Shown: one piece after another, positions 13,601-27,300 of the stretch
How the letters are laid out: each line of letters opens with the position of its first letter
Position numbering within the stretch: the stretch's first letter is position 1
Assembly (NCBI RefSeq): GCF_047496725.1
Contig: NC_132970.1
Coordinates: 15,909,501 to 15,973,500, forward strand
Length of the DNA stretch: 64,000 nt
Reading direction: 5' to 3'
Source: Anoplolepis gracilipes
Taxonomy: Eukaryota; Arthropoda; Insecta; Hymenoptera; Formicidae
Made by a program: the position numbers and the translations under genes
The notes under the pieces: generated by a model
Database searches by the model: none
What the model was told of the DNA's origin: nothing
Seen by the model: only the letters and a program-made list of their open reading frames with translations

Positions 13601-15575
13601 TAGGCAACGAATTATCATTATGTATTTTTGATGATATATTTATTGATTAAATTTGACAGCTTTCACAAGAATTAACTTTATTCTGAAAGATTATTGTTTT
13701 CTTTCTGTCATTTCTGTCTCAAAAGATTATATCATTATCTCCTTTCGACTCATCGTTTAGTACTCAGTAATTTACCTAAAAGTATTAACAAATGTCAGTA
13801 CAAACAGCTGTTTCGAAAAGTTATCGCCCACCGTTCAGTACTGCAATCATTATAGAGTGAAGTCACGTACACGAACTACCGTAACTATGTAAAAATATTT
13901 CCATATTGTCGTCGCCGCTAGTAACAACAATGGAAAAGTTGTTCGAACGAGTTCGAAACTCTCGAGCGACAGTGTAGTCGCAAACGGCGCTTTATAGTAA
14001 TGCGTAATATACATGTACATAATTCTGATATCCGCATGCTCATCGAAAACTCGACAACTGTCGCTAACAAATAATTAACGGTACGCATTACGTTTTGTAG
14101 AAAAAAAAATTACAAAATTCGAATACGACAAATTTTTTCATGAAAAATTTTGTTGTCGTTTCTTTCGTTTGTGCAATTTAAAACGAATGGATTTTTATAT
14201 GATTGTTATCATCGATATTGGTTTTCTAAGCTATTTTGATTCTTTTTTTTTGTCCGATGGTATCTAGTATATTTTTCCATTTTTTTTATGTTTCTTTCGA
14301 ATATCATACTATTTACTGAGAGTATAATGCAAGATATGTGATGAAAGCGTATTGAATCATTCATAACGTGAATAAAAGATGCTGAAGAAGATTTTCCTTT
14401 AGTATTGTTTACATATTTTATTTTCTACTAACACTTAAATAAAGAGATAAATACAAAAAAAAGCAAAACTAAAGTGTATTAAATAAGTAATTTTCTTTTT
14501 GCCAAATTACAATATTCCGAGATACATATATATTAATTAGATGTTCTATATCTACGTTTACATAATAAAAAATATTGTAAAAATTATTATAAAAATTAAA
14601 AATTAAAAATATAATGTCAAAAATAATTCAATAAATCTGATCAATACATACACACCAAAGGTATATATTACAAAAGCTAATATTTCATTCTTATCAACTT
14701 GAAAGAGAGTTCACAATATTGCGTAAATTTAATTGAACAAAGTTCGTTTACCAAAACTCTGTTCAAGTCTGTGCTCATTTATTAACTCTAACTAGCGCCG
14801 TGTTGATGTATTTTCATAAAAGATAGATGTAAAAATTTTAATTCTTCACAAATTTATGTATAAAAAAAAAAGAAAATCTCGAGAATAATAAAATAAAAAT
14901 AATTATACATAATATGATTATCAGAACTATATTCAAATATACTCAACTATTAATATCTTGAAATATTTCGGGACATAACTGAATAAGAATGCTAAGAGAG
15001 ATGTAAAAAGCCACAATTTCACATTTGATGAAGAGCTCATCGAACCGTGTCACGTGCTAGACGCCAAATTATTCCACATGATTTTTGCAGGCTTTTCAGA
15101 GCCAACTGTGTTACCTCAACCGTTTAAATTTTCTCTTTGGCTTTTCTTACGACGATATAAATCATTCAGAGGAAAGAAAAATTTGTACAAGCTTACGACG
15201 AAACTAAAAATTGACAAATAAATAAAAATGCGTCTGCTAAAAAATTGGGAAAATAGAAATTGAAAATCTTTTTAATGTAATTCCTGTCAAAATATTATTC
15301 CATCAAATGATGAAATAGATCGCATAATGAAAAATACTTTTTCATTATTTATAGCTTTTCGTCATTTAAAATTTCGTTGTAACACAAAATATTGTTCATT
15401 TTATGTGCTCTACATATTTTTCACGTATTAAATTTACAAACTGAACTAGGTTCAAATTAATTTTGTTCTTTAAATAGTCTGAATAATTTTACACTGAATG
15501 TTGAAGTTTGTTAATACATACACGTATATTGTTGACACATTCAGTTTTAAAGCGATTTACATATAATATTATTCC

Positions 15576-15786
15576 ACGATTTCTCATGAATATCTGCTTA
15601 ATATTTTGCCATTTTTGTTAAATTTGATCAAAAATGTTATAATTTTTTATTATTTTAAAATATACTTTAATATTATTTTTTAATTAAAATATATTTATTT
15701 CTCATGAATATCTACTTAATATTTTGCCATTTTTTTAATTTTATCAAAAAATATTCATAATTTTTTATTATTTTAAAATACACTTA
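15576..15786. repeat. Tandem duplication, two units of about 90-120 bp
   Basis: Both units begin ATTTCTCATGAATATCT, pass through TTAATATTTTGCCATTTTT, and end TTTTTTATTATTTTAAAATA. They start near 15579 and 15699. Small indels separate them. Confidence 0.85.
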
Positions 15787-16397
15787 CTGTATGTGTGTGT
15801 ACATACAAATATCTTTTATTTAAATATGTTGTATATTATATTAATTGCGTGTGTATATTTATAAACATCTTATTATTGAAACATCATTAACATTAATCGT
15901 AACATTAATTGTAATATCATTCAAACTGCATATTATAATCGCTATTGCAATATTATAATCGTTATTGTATTCTCCATGATTTCTCATTGTTAACCACAAT
16001 CGTGACATATTGCACTCGTTATCGGACATTATTATCAACAGCAGCATGTGTCTTCAATTGCTATCAATATACAGATTATGGAGATAAGTTACAAAGGATA
16101 GCCAGATAGGTTTGGAAGCTTTATCTAAACAACAGCATGCAATTAAATTCGCTGGAAACTCTTTACTATTCAATTCGTGGTATTATCATCATTAGATATT
16201 TTTGAATACGAATTTCATTCATGAATATCGATAGATTTCTTCGACCTGAACACGAAATTCGATGTCAAATAACATCACATATCACACGAAGATCGTCGAT
16301 TCGCGGCAAAATATATCGTTAATAGTTTCAATTTCGATCGTTATTTGTTCTTATTGGATTAAATGTTTTATCGTTAATATAATTTTATTTATTGAGT

Positions 16398-16457
16398 TTA
16401 ATTCAACAGAAAAAAAATTTTTAATTATTTTACTGTATAGATTACATTTTTCGAAGC

Positions 16458-16509
<52 letters not shown>

Positions 16510-16569
16510 GCTTCGAAAAATGTAATCTATACAGTAAAATAATTAAAAATTTTTTTTCTGTTGAATTAA
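16398..16569. repeat. Perfect 172-bp palindrome with (TA)n centre
   Basis: The left arm begins TTAATTCAACAG and runs through ATTACATTTTTCGAAGCATT. The right arm is its exact reverse complement, and a TA repeat of about 40 bp forms the apex. Because of this, mirrored frames on both strands give the same peptide. It is probably a hairpin-type MITE expanded at its centre. No target duplication beyond TTAA/TA could be proven. Confidence 0.93.
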
Positions 16570-17809
16570 TATATATATATATATATATAATTAATAAAAC
16601 ATCTAACCTATAAATATATAAAATAATATATAAAATAATTCTAAAAATGTATGTTTTCATCCTTTGAATTAAACTTATATAAAGAAAGAGAAAAAATGCT
16701 TACATACATAACTCTGAATACTCTTCTATAAACAAATTCTTGATTGTGTAAAAGGTACAATTTAATTTTGTTTATTAAAATTGAAACAATATTATAAATT
16801 TATGTTATGCCTGAGTGCGTACGTGGGTGCGTGCGCGTGTGTATATATGCGCTCGTAAGAACTGAGCAATTTAAATATAATTTATTTTGAGAAATTCGAA
16901 ATTTGACGGGCACCGGAATAGTTTTATCTGAAAATGTACAATTAGTACAGTATAAATGTATTGTTTCCATGTATTTAATTTTTATACGAAGACAATTATT
17001 AATGAAAGAATTGTGAAAAAGTATCATTATCTGGCATTCAAGTGATAAAAAAAGTTTATATTATCTTTCATTAACCTTCATAAAAGAAATTTCTTTGTAT
17101 AATTCTCTTAAACTGATTTTCAAGTATTATTTCATAAGTCCTTTCAGAGTGCACATTATTCGCTATTTCCTTCTAACTTTAATTAAATGTCAAAATATAA
17201 ATTTTACTTTGAAATTATATAGTTAATAATATGTATAATCAAACTTGCATAATTCTTCTTATATATGCAATAGATATGACAAAAAATATATATATATATA
17301 AAATATATATAAAAAAATAAAATATAAATATTACAAAACCAAATTTTTTCTCTCAAAATTCATTGAATAGTAGTAATTTGTTAAGTAAAATTGTAATTTT
17401 TTTTTATAAAATTTATCTTTACTATCTTATACACTAAATGTAATTTATTATAAAAAAAACATTATATATTTTCTTAATTATGCTTTTTATATGTTGTTAA
17501 AAAGAATAAAAATAACAAAAGGAATTGTTACAAAAAGTAAACATAGGCCAAAGCATAGTTATTATAGTTGAAATGAATTAATTTATTAATTAAAATTGTG
17601 TACTGTATCAAGTAAATTAATTCACTGGAATCTATTTTTATAAAAGTTTTAATTCCTCCTCTTATTTCTTCGAATTATTTACTTCTTGTTCTCATATTTT
17701 TGTAAATATATACTTAAATGATTGAAAGAAAAAGCAATATAAACTTTTGTAGAAGGAAGACTTTTTTCGTAAACTACCGTACTTTCCACCCAATGCAATA
17801 GTTTCTCTC

Positions 17810-18210
17810 TAATAGTAGAACGCGATCGTAACGATCAATCCTCGCGAGACCTTGACACATGCCCTTTTACTTGAGTGTCCAGGTTATTCCTATTTCCTCT
17901 CACGTGAAAGATCATCGATAATGTCATGATATTTCGCCATATTTTGATTTAATGAATTTACTCATTACGGATTACATTTGAAATAAAAATTTCGAACAAG
18001 CCGTTTGTAAAATTATGTTCCGTGAGAACGAGGAGCTGTATTGAAAATGTGGTATCCCAACGTCTGAACGAAACACGAACAGAAAAGACTTGGGTCAAAG
18101 TCGATAGGGTGGTGTACATACGTGAACAAAATCAAGAGTTGAGTGTGTGTGTGATCGTGTATTGCCTGTTGTGCCTTTGTGGCCGCGCTGAAACGAGAAA
18201 GGACGAAGAG
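17810..18210 (+). promoter_or_regulatory. Presumed arrestin promoter and 5' UTR
   Basis: GC and CpG content rises from about 17820 (for example GCGATCGTAACGATC) into exon 1. The transcription start was not located. If it lies before 18015, the leader carries two short upstream reading frames: ATG at 18015 (9 codons, stop at 18042) and ATG at 18047 (6 codons, stop at 18065). Confidence 0.4.
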
Positions 18211-18300
18211 ATGGCGGAGAACGACAGCCATGTCGCGCCGAAAGCCACCGTGATACGATCTGAGGACGAGGAGCGACGAGAAGCACTATATCCCCACACA
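18211..18300 (+). CDS. Arrestin exon 1 (start codon, residues 1-30)
   Basis: The ATG has G at -3 and G at +4, a good insect initiation context, and is the only ATG in its open frame. The exon encodes MAENDSHVAPKATV followed by an acidic and Arg-rich run ending in YPHT. It ends at a codon boundary before a GTAACT donor at 18301. The next exon starts in phase 0, so the join is consistent. This exon has no family similarity to check it against, because arrestin N-terminal extensions are not conserved. The alternative is that translation starts at Met36 in exon 2 (18864) and this region is 5' UTR. Confidence 0.68.
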
Positions 18301-18801
18301 GTAACTATTGTGATTAATTTTACATAGAAATTCGAACAAATAGTGAAAGAATTAAAAATTAAAAGTATCCTTGCTTGGAAGTTCTTATCAGTAAAAAGAC
18401 TGTATTACATTGAAAAAAATCAATGATGTATGAGATAGAGCAGATATTTTTCAGACAGAGACATGTTAAACATGTATATGCATATAAACTGAAATTTGAA
18501 ATATTAATAACTGATAGAAAAAAAAACGTAGTTCATAAAATTAAAAAATTTAATATTAAAATCTACAATAGCTAATCTAATATTTTTGCTTTCTTTTTTT
18601 CTGTTAATATTCCGATCGAAAAAATTCAGAAACAATATAAATTTTTGCTATTCTTATAATAAATTTTTATTCTTATACCATATTCTTATAATAAATTCTA
18701 ATTATTTATCTCATCTTGTGTTTCTATTAAGAAACTGAATCAATGTATACCAGAAACTATTTTTGTATACGTTCTCGTATTAGCGAGATTTACATGTTTC
18801 T

Positions 18802-18843
<42 letters not shown>

Positions 18844-21185
18844 TGCAGGTTGAATGTAAGAACATGACAAAGGATAATTGCGGTATGAAAGAGGAGAAGA
18901 CGGTGAATGAAGAACAAGAAGAAGAGGAAAAAGAAGATGGAGATCGTTATAAGAAGGACATCAAAATGGATCAAGCGCAAGGCTTGCAAACACAGTTGCA
19001 GGAGCAAGTACAGCAAACCGATACGCAAGCCGACAGGTAAGAACATGATCCTTCTTTTGCTTTTAGTTAGGTAAAGATGGAGAGATTTACGACACAAGAC
19101 TCTTTTACATATAAACATATGTATTCGCGTTAAACATGCAACCTACAACAAAAACACGTAAAAACAAAGACGGGAACAACAACATGACGTTTCAGATCGA
19201 AGAAAGTACATAATTGTCTTAATTGTTGTATCTGTCATATTTTTGCTTATAATAAAAGACTATTTAATTTTAGATATGAAAATTTAAATATAGAAATGAT
19301 AGATTGCACTTTTGTAATCGGAAATATGTGCGTAATTTTTCTGATAGAGATTTCTATTAAAACTTGTTTGAAAGAGCAGAAGGAGGGGGTTGTGTTCTGT
19401 GTGTTTATTGAGATTACATGCGATTTTTGGAAGATAAAAGATAAATTGTTGAATTGATTCTGAAATATTTATACAATTTTATTTTATTTTAATTAATAAT
19501 TGGAAAACAAAATAACTTGTAATTATAAATTATAAACAATTTTTTCAATTTTTTTATCTAATAATAAAGTAATACATGCCAAGTCTTTTATAACAAACTT
19601 GATTTTTAAACATTTTGTCAAAAATATCTTTTATGTTATTGTTGTAATATAACATTATTACGATTAATATTATAACAAATAGGACAGACTAAAAAGATGC
19701 CAAGAAAGCTTTTAAGAAAAGACGCAGACGCTATTGCAAACTCCTCCTATAAGCGACATTTTTATGACAAAACTTCATAGGAAATTACATCGTTCAAAGA
19801 TGTAATTCACTATATTATACGATCGCGAATATGAGACTAATATAACTCAGCGTTATGTGTCAATATGATTAATTAGATAGAATCAAGTTACATATAAATT
19901 CGGGGCGTGTTGAGTCAATAATACATAACTCGTATTACTATGCCACAAAGGTATCAATTATATCACAATCGTAATTAGACAACATTAATTAATTTCGTGA
20001 AATGTTTCGTAATATACATATCAAACGTCATAATAATGATTTAAACTATGTGAAATTAATAAGGTTAATTTAAAAATAACATATATAATGTAATATTCCA
20101 TTAAGAAATCTTAATCGACATTTCTTTTAATCAATAAAAATTTAAATTTCTATTTCAATTCTATCAATAAAATAAATATTGTTTGTTAAATATAATTTTA
20201 TAATTAAAGTTACGAAACTTAAAATTTAACGTCTATTTAAATACTTTATATTAAAAAAAAAGATTTCTGTTGCACATAATACTTAATAAGGCCAGTTTTT
20301 ATCGTTAGATTCTACATACAATTTTATACTGAAATTTTGTGTTATAACGATCGTCTAGGGAAATTCAAGAAGGTATTATAGCAGTATAAGATCCGCAAGA
20401 CCTGAAAATCATAAATTCATCTCATATCTACGTACTTACATCTCATGTTACTTGATTAATTAAATTTCAATAGTCTGCTCATGAAATTTGTAATTATAAA
20501 GCGAACTTAATTTAATAATTGAAATAAACGAATTGTTATCTCATTTCTGTGTTCACATATAGAAATATTAATAACTTAAATCTCTTTTAATCAATATTTA
20601 TTGTTGTATAGAATAAGTCAACAGTAAATTATTTATTTATGTTTTTTTGATTTTAAATATTCTTCAAAAGAGTTTCTTTATACATTTCATACAATATTTA
20701 TTGTTAAAACAACTCATTCTTGTTTCAAACTTTTGAAAAAAAGTTTCTTCTTTCATTAAATATTATTAGATAAAGCAAAGAGTAAACTATTTGTTTTTCA
20801 TTCAGTTAGGTAATACAAATTAAATATATTTAGACAAGATAAAAATGTTGAATACAAATATCCAGATTATTATTACATATGTATAATTGCATACGAATGT
20901 TATATCGAATCCACACTTTGTGCTAAAAAATAATTACTATTTTTAATTTTTTTAGATTCAATCTCGAGCTCAGCAGATGTATTTCAATATATGTATAAAT
21001 ATTAACAGTATGAGAACTTATTAAGAATACTGAATATTTTTGAGCTCGTATGTGTGTAATATATATATATATATATATATATTAAGAAATATATAAAATA
21101 ATATTTTGGCTATTTATATATTTAATACTACACAGTATTAAGAAATAACAATTTTTATAAGTACATTATATTATAGTGCATATAC

Positions 21186-21236
<51 letters not shown>

Positions 21237-21316
21237 CACTATAATATAATGTACTTATAAAAATTGTTAGTTCTTAATACTCTGTAGTATTATATATATA
21301 TAAATAAACAAAATAT

Positions 21317-21352
<36 letters not shown>

Positions 21353-24300
21353 CTTTATTCGTTGGACTTAAAATTAAAAAATTTACATAAAGTAGGTCAA
21401 TATAATTAAATTAAATAAATAATACGTTTAATGACAAAAGATTAAAATCCCAGAGATTATAAGGTAATATTCATAATATTCATAATATTAATATTAATAA
21501 TATTTAATAATATTTAATAATATTCATCTCCACAATACATTAATTGATGTAATAGACATTAAATATTATTGCAAATAGAGGGAAATGATAAATGGAAAAC
21601 TTTATAATAATAATTAACAATAAGTATATACATATATATATATAAGTGTATAAAAGGGAATTTTTTAATCTAAATAACGTATCCAAAATATCTTTCCAAT
21701 AAAAAATTTCTTTTTGGAAAAAGTAAATTATATCATTTTTTTAATTTACAAAATCTCTTTAGTAAACGTCGATGCGTTTCCACCGAAATACAATATAAGC
21801 TGCTGATTAATTATAACAAGCTAATTAATTCATGCGTAGTTATATGAAATCCTATAACCGAGTAAAATGAAACTTGTTGAATGCAATACGAAATTGAACG
21901 AGTATACGATTTCCTGCGCAATATTGTCGACAATCGTGTACGTTATATTAAAAAGGAAGGTAGTGTAATAATACGTACGCACACATACATTTAAAATTGA
22001 TTAAAATAATTTCAATATAAATGATTGAATGTACACAATTTCTGAATCTGGAGACGCGGATGTGATTTACGCAATCAATCAATAAAATTTAATTCAATTT
22101 GGAATCCGATGAATGTCGACATCATGTCATGTCAAATGAGATTTGGAGCCCTCATGGGATATTAATAAATCTATCTGTCAAGCGAAAATTTCTGAATTTT
22201 CATTACGGATGTTACACTTTAAGAATGTTATTATTATTCAAAATAATAAAAAATAACATATAACAAATATAATAATACAATAATATATAAATAATATATA
22301 AATAATATATATAATAATATAAAAAAAATAATATAATTTTCATCAAAATTCATTATTTCATTGTAGTTTACTGAAAACAAGCCAACCATTTGCGCTTTAA
22401 AATATTATCGGATGTTCTCATTAAGTTAATATTTATAAATTTCAAGCAATATAAACAATAATCGTATTACATAAATTGTAATATGCAGAGAAATGAATTT
22501 TCATATTTAATTATTAATTAGCCGATATTGATAAAATAATTATTGGCAAAATGCAAGTTAGTTGTGTAATACTCTCAATACATCATCGTTATTGTTGATA
22601 ATTATTCATCAATCGCTTCATCAATTTCGATACATGTTTAATATGTTTACATCATTGTATTAATCTTATACATCATAAACTAAACGCTTGCAATGGAACA
22701 ACGGCAATAAACATCGAAATGTAGATTTATATAATAGGCGTAATTTCAATCCCAATATCGACAAGCATAATAACATCGTCAAAAGGAAAAGATGCAAGAT
22801 AAAACCGTATTCTCGTTACGGAAAACCAATACAAATTTCCAGTTTTAAACAGTTAAACAAAAAAAAATTAAAAACGCGCACCTCTTTTCGAAAACATGAA
22901 TCAATTCATTATTAAAAACTTAATAATAAAGATTATACATACGCACGCGCACGCCTACATACACACACACACACAAAATAAGCAGTACATTTAAATAAAT
23001 AGGCAATTATAATTATATCTATATAACCGGCAAAATTAAAATTGCTAAAGATGTATACATCTTTATTTTTTATTTTTAAATTTGTGTAATATAGAATTTT
23101 CTTATCAATAATAATAGTTATAAATAATTGAAAGAGCTAAAATAATTTTTAATATTTTTAAATTACATTTTAATAATTTTGATTTTTTAAAGTGTCATGT
23201 AATAACTCCAAGAGAAAATACTCTTATGTATATAATAACAAGGTTATTTTTTGTGCTTCGTTCTGGAAATGAAATATATTGAAGATTCCTGTAGCAATTC
23301 AAGCGTGTATCTCAAGATCAGTTCAATCGAAACACCATGATATAATACACGTGTGAAAAACCTCGTGTGTATTGTCAAGGAATCTGATTATGAAAGAAGC
23401 AATCGAATAAAAGGCAAGGTTTTCAAAAAGATACGTATTATAAAAGAATAAAACACAACTACGCACGCAACATAGTTTCTATCATTTTATTCTAGTTATT
23501 ATATCTCAATTCTATGTTTTATTTTATAAAACACAGAATATTATTACTTTATTTTTATATATTTATACAAACTAACAAATAAAATTATATCAAAAGGAAC
23601 TTGATAAACGTAATAATTGTGTGGATAGGAAAATTTGCAAAATATTACGTAATATATTATCAACAAAAATTTTTCCTTTTTTACGTATACAAGTTATATT
23701 TTACATGTTTTAGAATATAAATATTTATTAGAGCGTGTAATTTTGTAATAAAATTACACAAAATGTAAAATATTGGCATTGGACGTGTGTTAACACTAAA
23801 AAAAGTTAGAAAAAACCTAGGCATCCATTATAGAATGTTAATAACTTACATATCTATTTCAAACATTAAAAAAAACATTTATCAAATGTTATTAGCAAAT
23901 TAGTTTCTTTCCTCATTAGAGACATATCATTAGAAGAGTTGAAAAAAGTTTTCGATAACAAGATGAGTGAAGCTTGTTTGCATGCTCGTCACTCCCAACT
24001 CTTTTTTGCGAAAAACGACTAATTTACTAATAATGTTTGATAAATATTTCTTTTTTATATTTGAAATATAAATATATAGTTTCTTTTCACACATTCTATG
24101 TAATTCGAAGAAACTAATATAAATTTTTAGAAAATATGCAGTTGAAAAGATTCACCTCACTTGATCTTGGCATATATTGTCAAGATTTTGATTTTGAGTA
24201 ACTTTTAAAAGGTTTTAGCCGTGGCTCGTTGCTTATTAAAAAACTTATTAATAAGCAAAGATTTATGCAAATTAAAACTTGAACGCGCGTTGACTGACAA

Positions 24301-27300
24301 TAAAAAAGTTCATTATTAGTCACATTTTATGGGTTACTATCCATACTTATCATTAATTATCCATAATTATCATTACACATACATTTAAATAAAAATATAA
24401 ATAAATCTTTATTTATTTATAAATCTTTACACATATGTATAGAGTTTTTATAAAAATAAAAACTTAAGAAGCGAGCAAAAATCACCTATATCCACATATA
24501 GACTAACATTTTGCTTGAAGCAAAGTTTATATGCAGGCAAAAGTAAATCTCCAACGTACACAGAAAGTTGCAAATCCATGTGAAACCATAGCATATAATT
24601 ATAGCCCTCGGCAAACACATATTGAATGTACCAATATGTGGTAAACCTTGGTTGAAATGAAAAATTGCAAATCGACATGGAAACTCTTTCTCGTTTACAT
24701 TCTACTTTTCAATTTTCGATATTTTGAAACGGTCTACAAAGATTTGTGTATTTGTCTAACAATAAGTTAGTGTTTGTAGTATGAATAGTAACATCTATAT
24801 AAAACGTGTATCAATATTCTTTTTTTCATGTGTCAATTTATACATTCAAAATTTATTTGTCAACTTTTATTTATTTTTTAACTTTGTATAATAAAAAAAA
24901 AACTACATATGACGGCTAAAATCTTTTAAAGGTTACTAAAGTCATGATCTTGACAAAAATATATCAAGAAATCATTCAATTTTGAATCTTCTCATCTTCA
25001 CATATTTATCGATTTTTTTTTATACACATATAATTAAAGAGATCAATTGCTGTACAATTATCAATTTGAAAAAAATAGTGGATTTATATATGTGAGAGTG
25101 TTTTTACATATATGAAAGATCGAATTTTCATAAAAGCTAATATCTATAAGGATATAAATGTTCATAAATAACACATGTTAAAAAAAAAGCTTTCAATAAC
25201 AGATTTCTTTAAATTTTGATATTTATTATCATTATTACAATTAACGTAAACTACACAAAATAAATTATTTTAATTAATGTAAATGCCTTAAATATTCTTT
25301 GTAAGCAATAATATACATCTCACACAGTGTATTATTATCGATAGCCGATTGTATATTTAAATATTCCGATATTATTTTGTTTTAAAACTTTAAACAAAAC
25401 GGTCTTGTATTTTTTACAAATATTTAATTTGCACTGCTTATTTTGAAAATAGTGAACTGTAGGAGAAATTTGAATTGATAATAATATTTTAAGAAGTATA
25501 TAATTCAAAATGGAAGCTTTTCAGGATACATATCTACATGTATAAATTTTTTTATCCTCATAGAATGTGTTATTAAAATTTAACCAGACCCTTCATAAAC
25601 ACTTGTACGCTTGAAACTCGAAGAGCCTTGAGATAAACATTACTCGAGATGAAAACGTTATGAGAACGTTCAATACGAATTCCTCATCGCGCTTTGTGAA
25701 ATATAGATAGCGGAATGTCCCTTGAGATGTTTTTTTATTTGTACAGTTTTCCTCTTTGCTCTCGCTCTCTTTTACTTTACGTATTTATACGTATTTTACG
25801 TCCGATTCTATATTGATGTTTATGTGCCCGTGAAATACACGCAATGCACAAGAAAAACGTTCGGAAGATTTATAGAATGTGCCTTGCATGTGGCATCAGA
25901 ATATACAAAGCAATCCACAAGAGACTTGAGCCATTTTTTATCTTTTCAATAGCTCGTAAGCTTCTTTATTATTCTTTGAATCCAAAATGTTGTCACGCTA
26001 TTCACATTAAGTTCAGCTCGAAATTAATCCACGTAACAATGCAACAAGAGTTAGAGGAAATATAACAAGAGAAAATGTAACTATACAGGTTGAATCATTA
26101 CAGGCTAATTTCTGAAATTGGACGAGATATGAAATTCTTGTTTTCTAGCGACTGTTTGATATCGAACATTGTGTGACGAAGCTAATTTTTTTTTTTTTTA
26201 AGCGAAGATGTTAAGGTCATTTCAAAAATACCTTAATTTTTTTAACTAACAACATACTTTGTATTATACAATTGTAGGCGGTCTCTTGACAAGTAAAATG
26301 ACCTAGTGATATGAAGTAGTGATATTACAATAAAAGAACAATGTGAAAGTGTTCAGCTTTTTTGTGTTGGATCTTGTTGACAAAATGTCTTTGAAATTAT
26401 TTTAATGATTTCACTTAAAAGTCTGATATCAAACAATTGTTGAAAAATAAGAGTTTCATAAGTTTCATTCAGTTTCACTTTTAGAGATTCATCCTGTATA
26501 TATATATATATAACAGTTGGTGTCAATCCATCAAATATCTTTTTAATAAATTGTATCAGATTTTCTGACTAATTTGAAGACGATGTTTTCTAAAAAAAAA
26601 TATCAAGGAAAATCATGATTTTTTACAAGTTGCCATTTTTTAGCATTATATATCTTTGTAATTAAGTAACTAAATAAAAATTTTATTAAAGTAAGCTCCA
26701 CCTAAATTAACTAAAGAATGTAGCGTTGTTAATCTTTGAACTCTCAAACGTTTGCGAAAAATTCTTCTTTCTTTTTCAAATGTTTATAATTCAGAAATTA
26801 TTGATGCCTTGATATTTCTCACTGAGAAAAAACGTGCTCAAATTGACCAGAGAATTTGTATTAAAATAACCAGGTTTTAAGACACTTTTACAGCAGATAA
26901 ATTATAATATAATAATATACGTTTATATTATATATTATAATTATATATATTATATATAATATATATTATAAAATAATCGTAATTCAAATATTATTCGGTT
27001 TTAATTAATCAATTATTTATATAATATATAACACATATTACATAGCATATGTATATCAAGCTTTTTTAATTACAAATGCAATAGATATTATTTCCTTTTA
27101 TGCATTTTGAAATTGCTTGCTAACATTAAATGAAGTAGTGGACTTATTTCTTTCCAAGAAAATATCTCTATGAATCTTCCCGACAGCTCGTTGAAAACGA
27201 AAGCGAAATGATAATAAGAATGACTGAGAGAGAATGATTTTTAGCATTAAAGCTTGAACACCACTAGATGTCAGTTAGATGATCATCCTTAGATAAAGAA

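Larger units (their letters stand above)
9720..17800. other. AT-rich stretch upstream of the arrestin, no gene recognised
   Basis: No convincing exon was found. It contains microsatellites, a tandem duplication (15576-15786), a perfect palindrome (16398-16569) and a CpG-richer patch at about 13800-14060 that could be regulatory. Short open frames are low-complexity. Confidence 0.55.

Noticed and set aside
16262..16660. Two frames on opposite strands with an identical C-terminal peptide
   Set aside because: They result from the perfect palindrome and its TA repeat.
22688..22915. Lys/Asn/Arg-rich plus-strand frame
   Set aside because: Composition is what AT-rich noncoding DNA gives by chance, and it lacks an ATG start.
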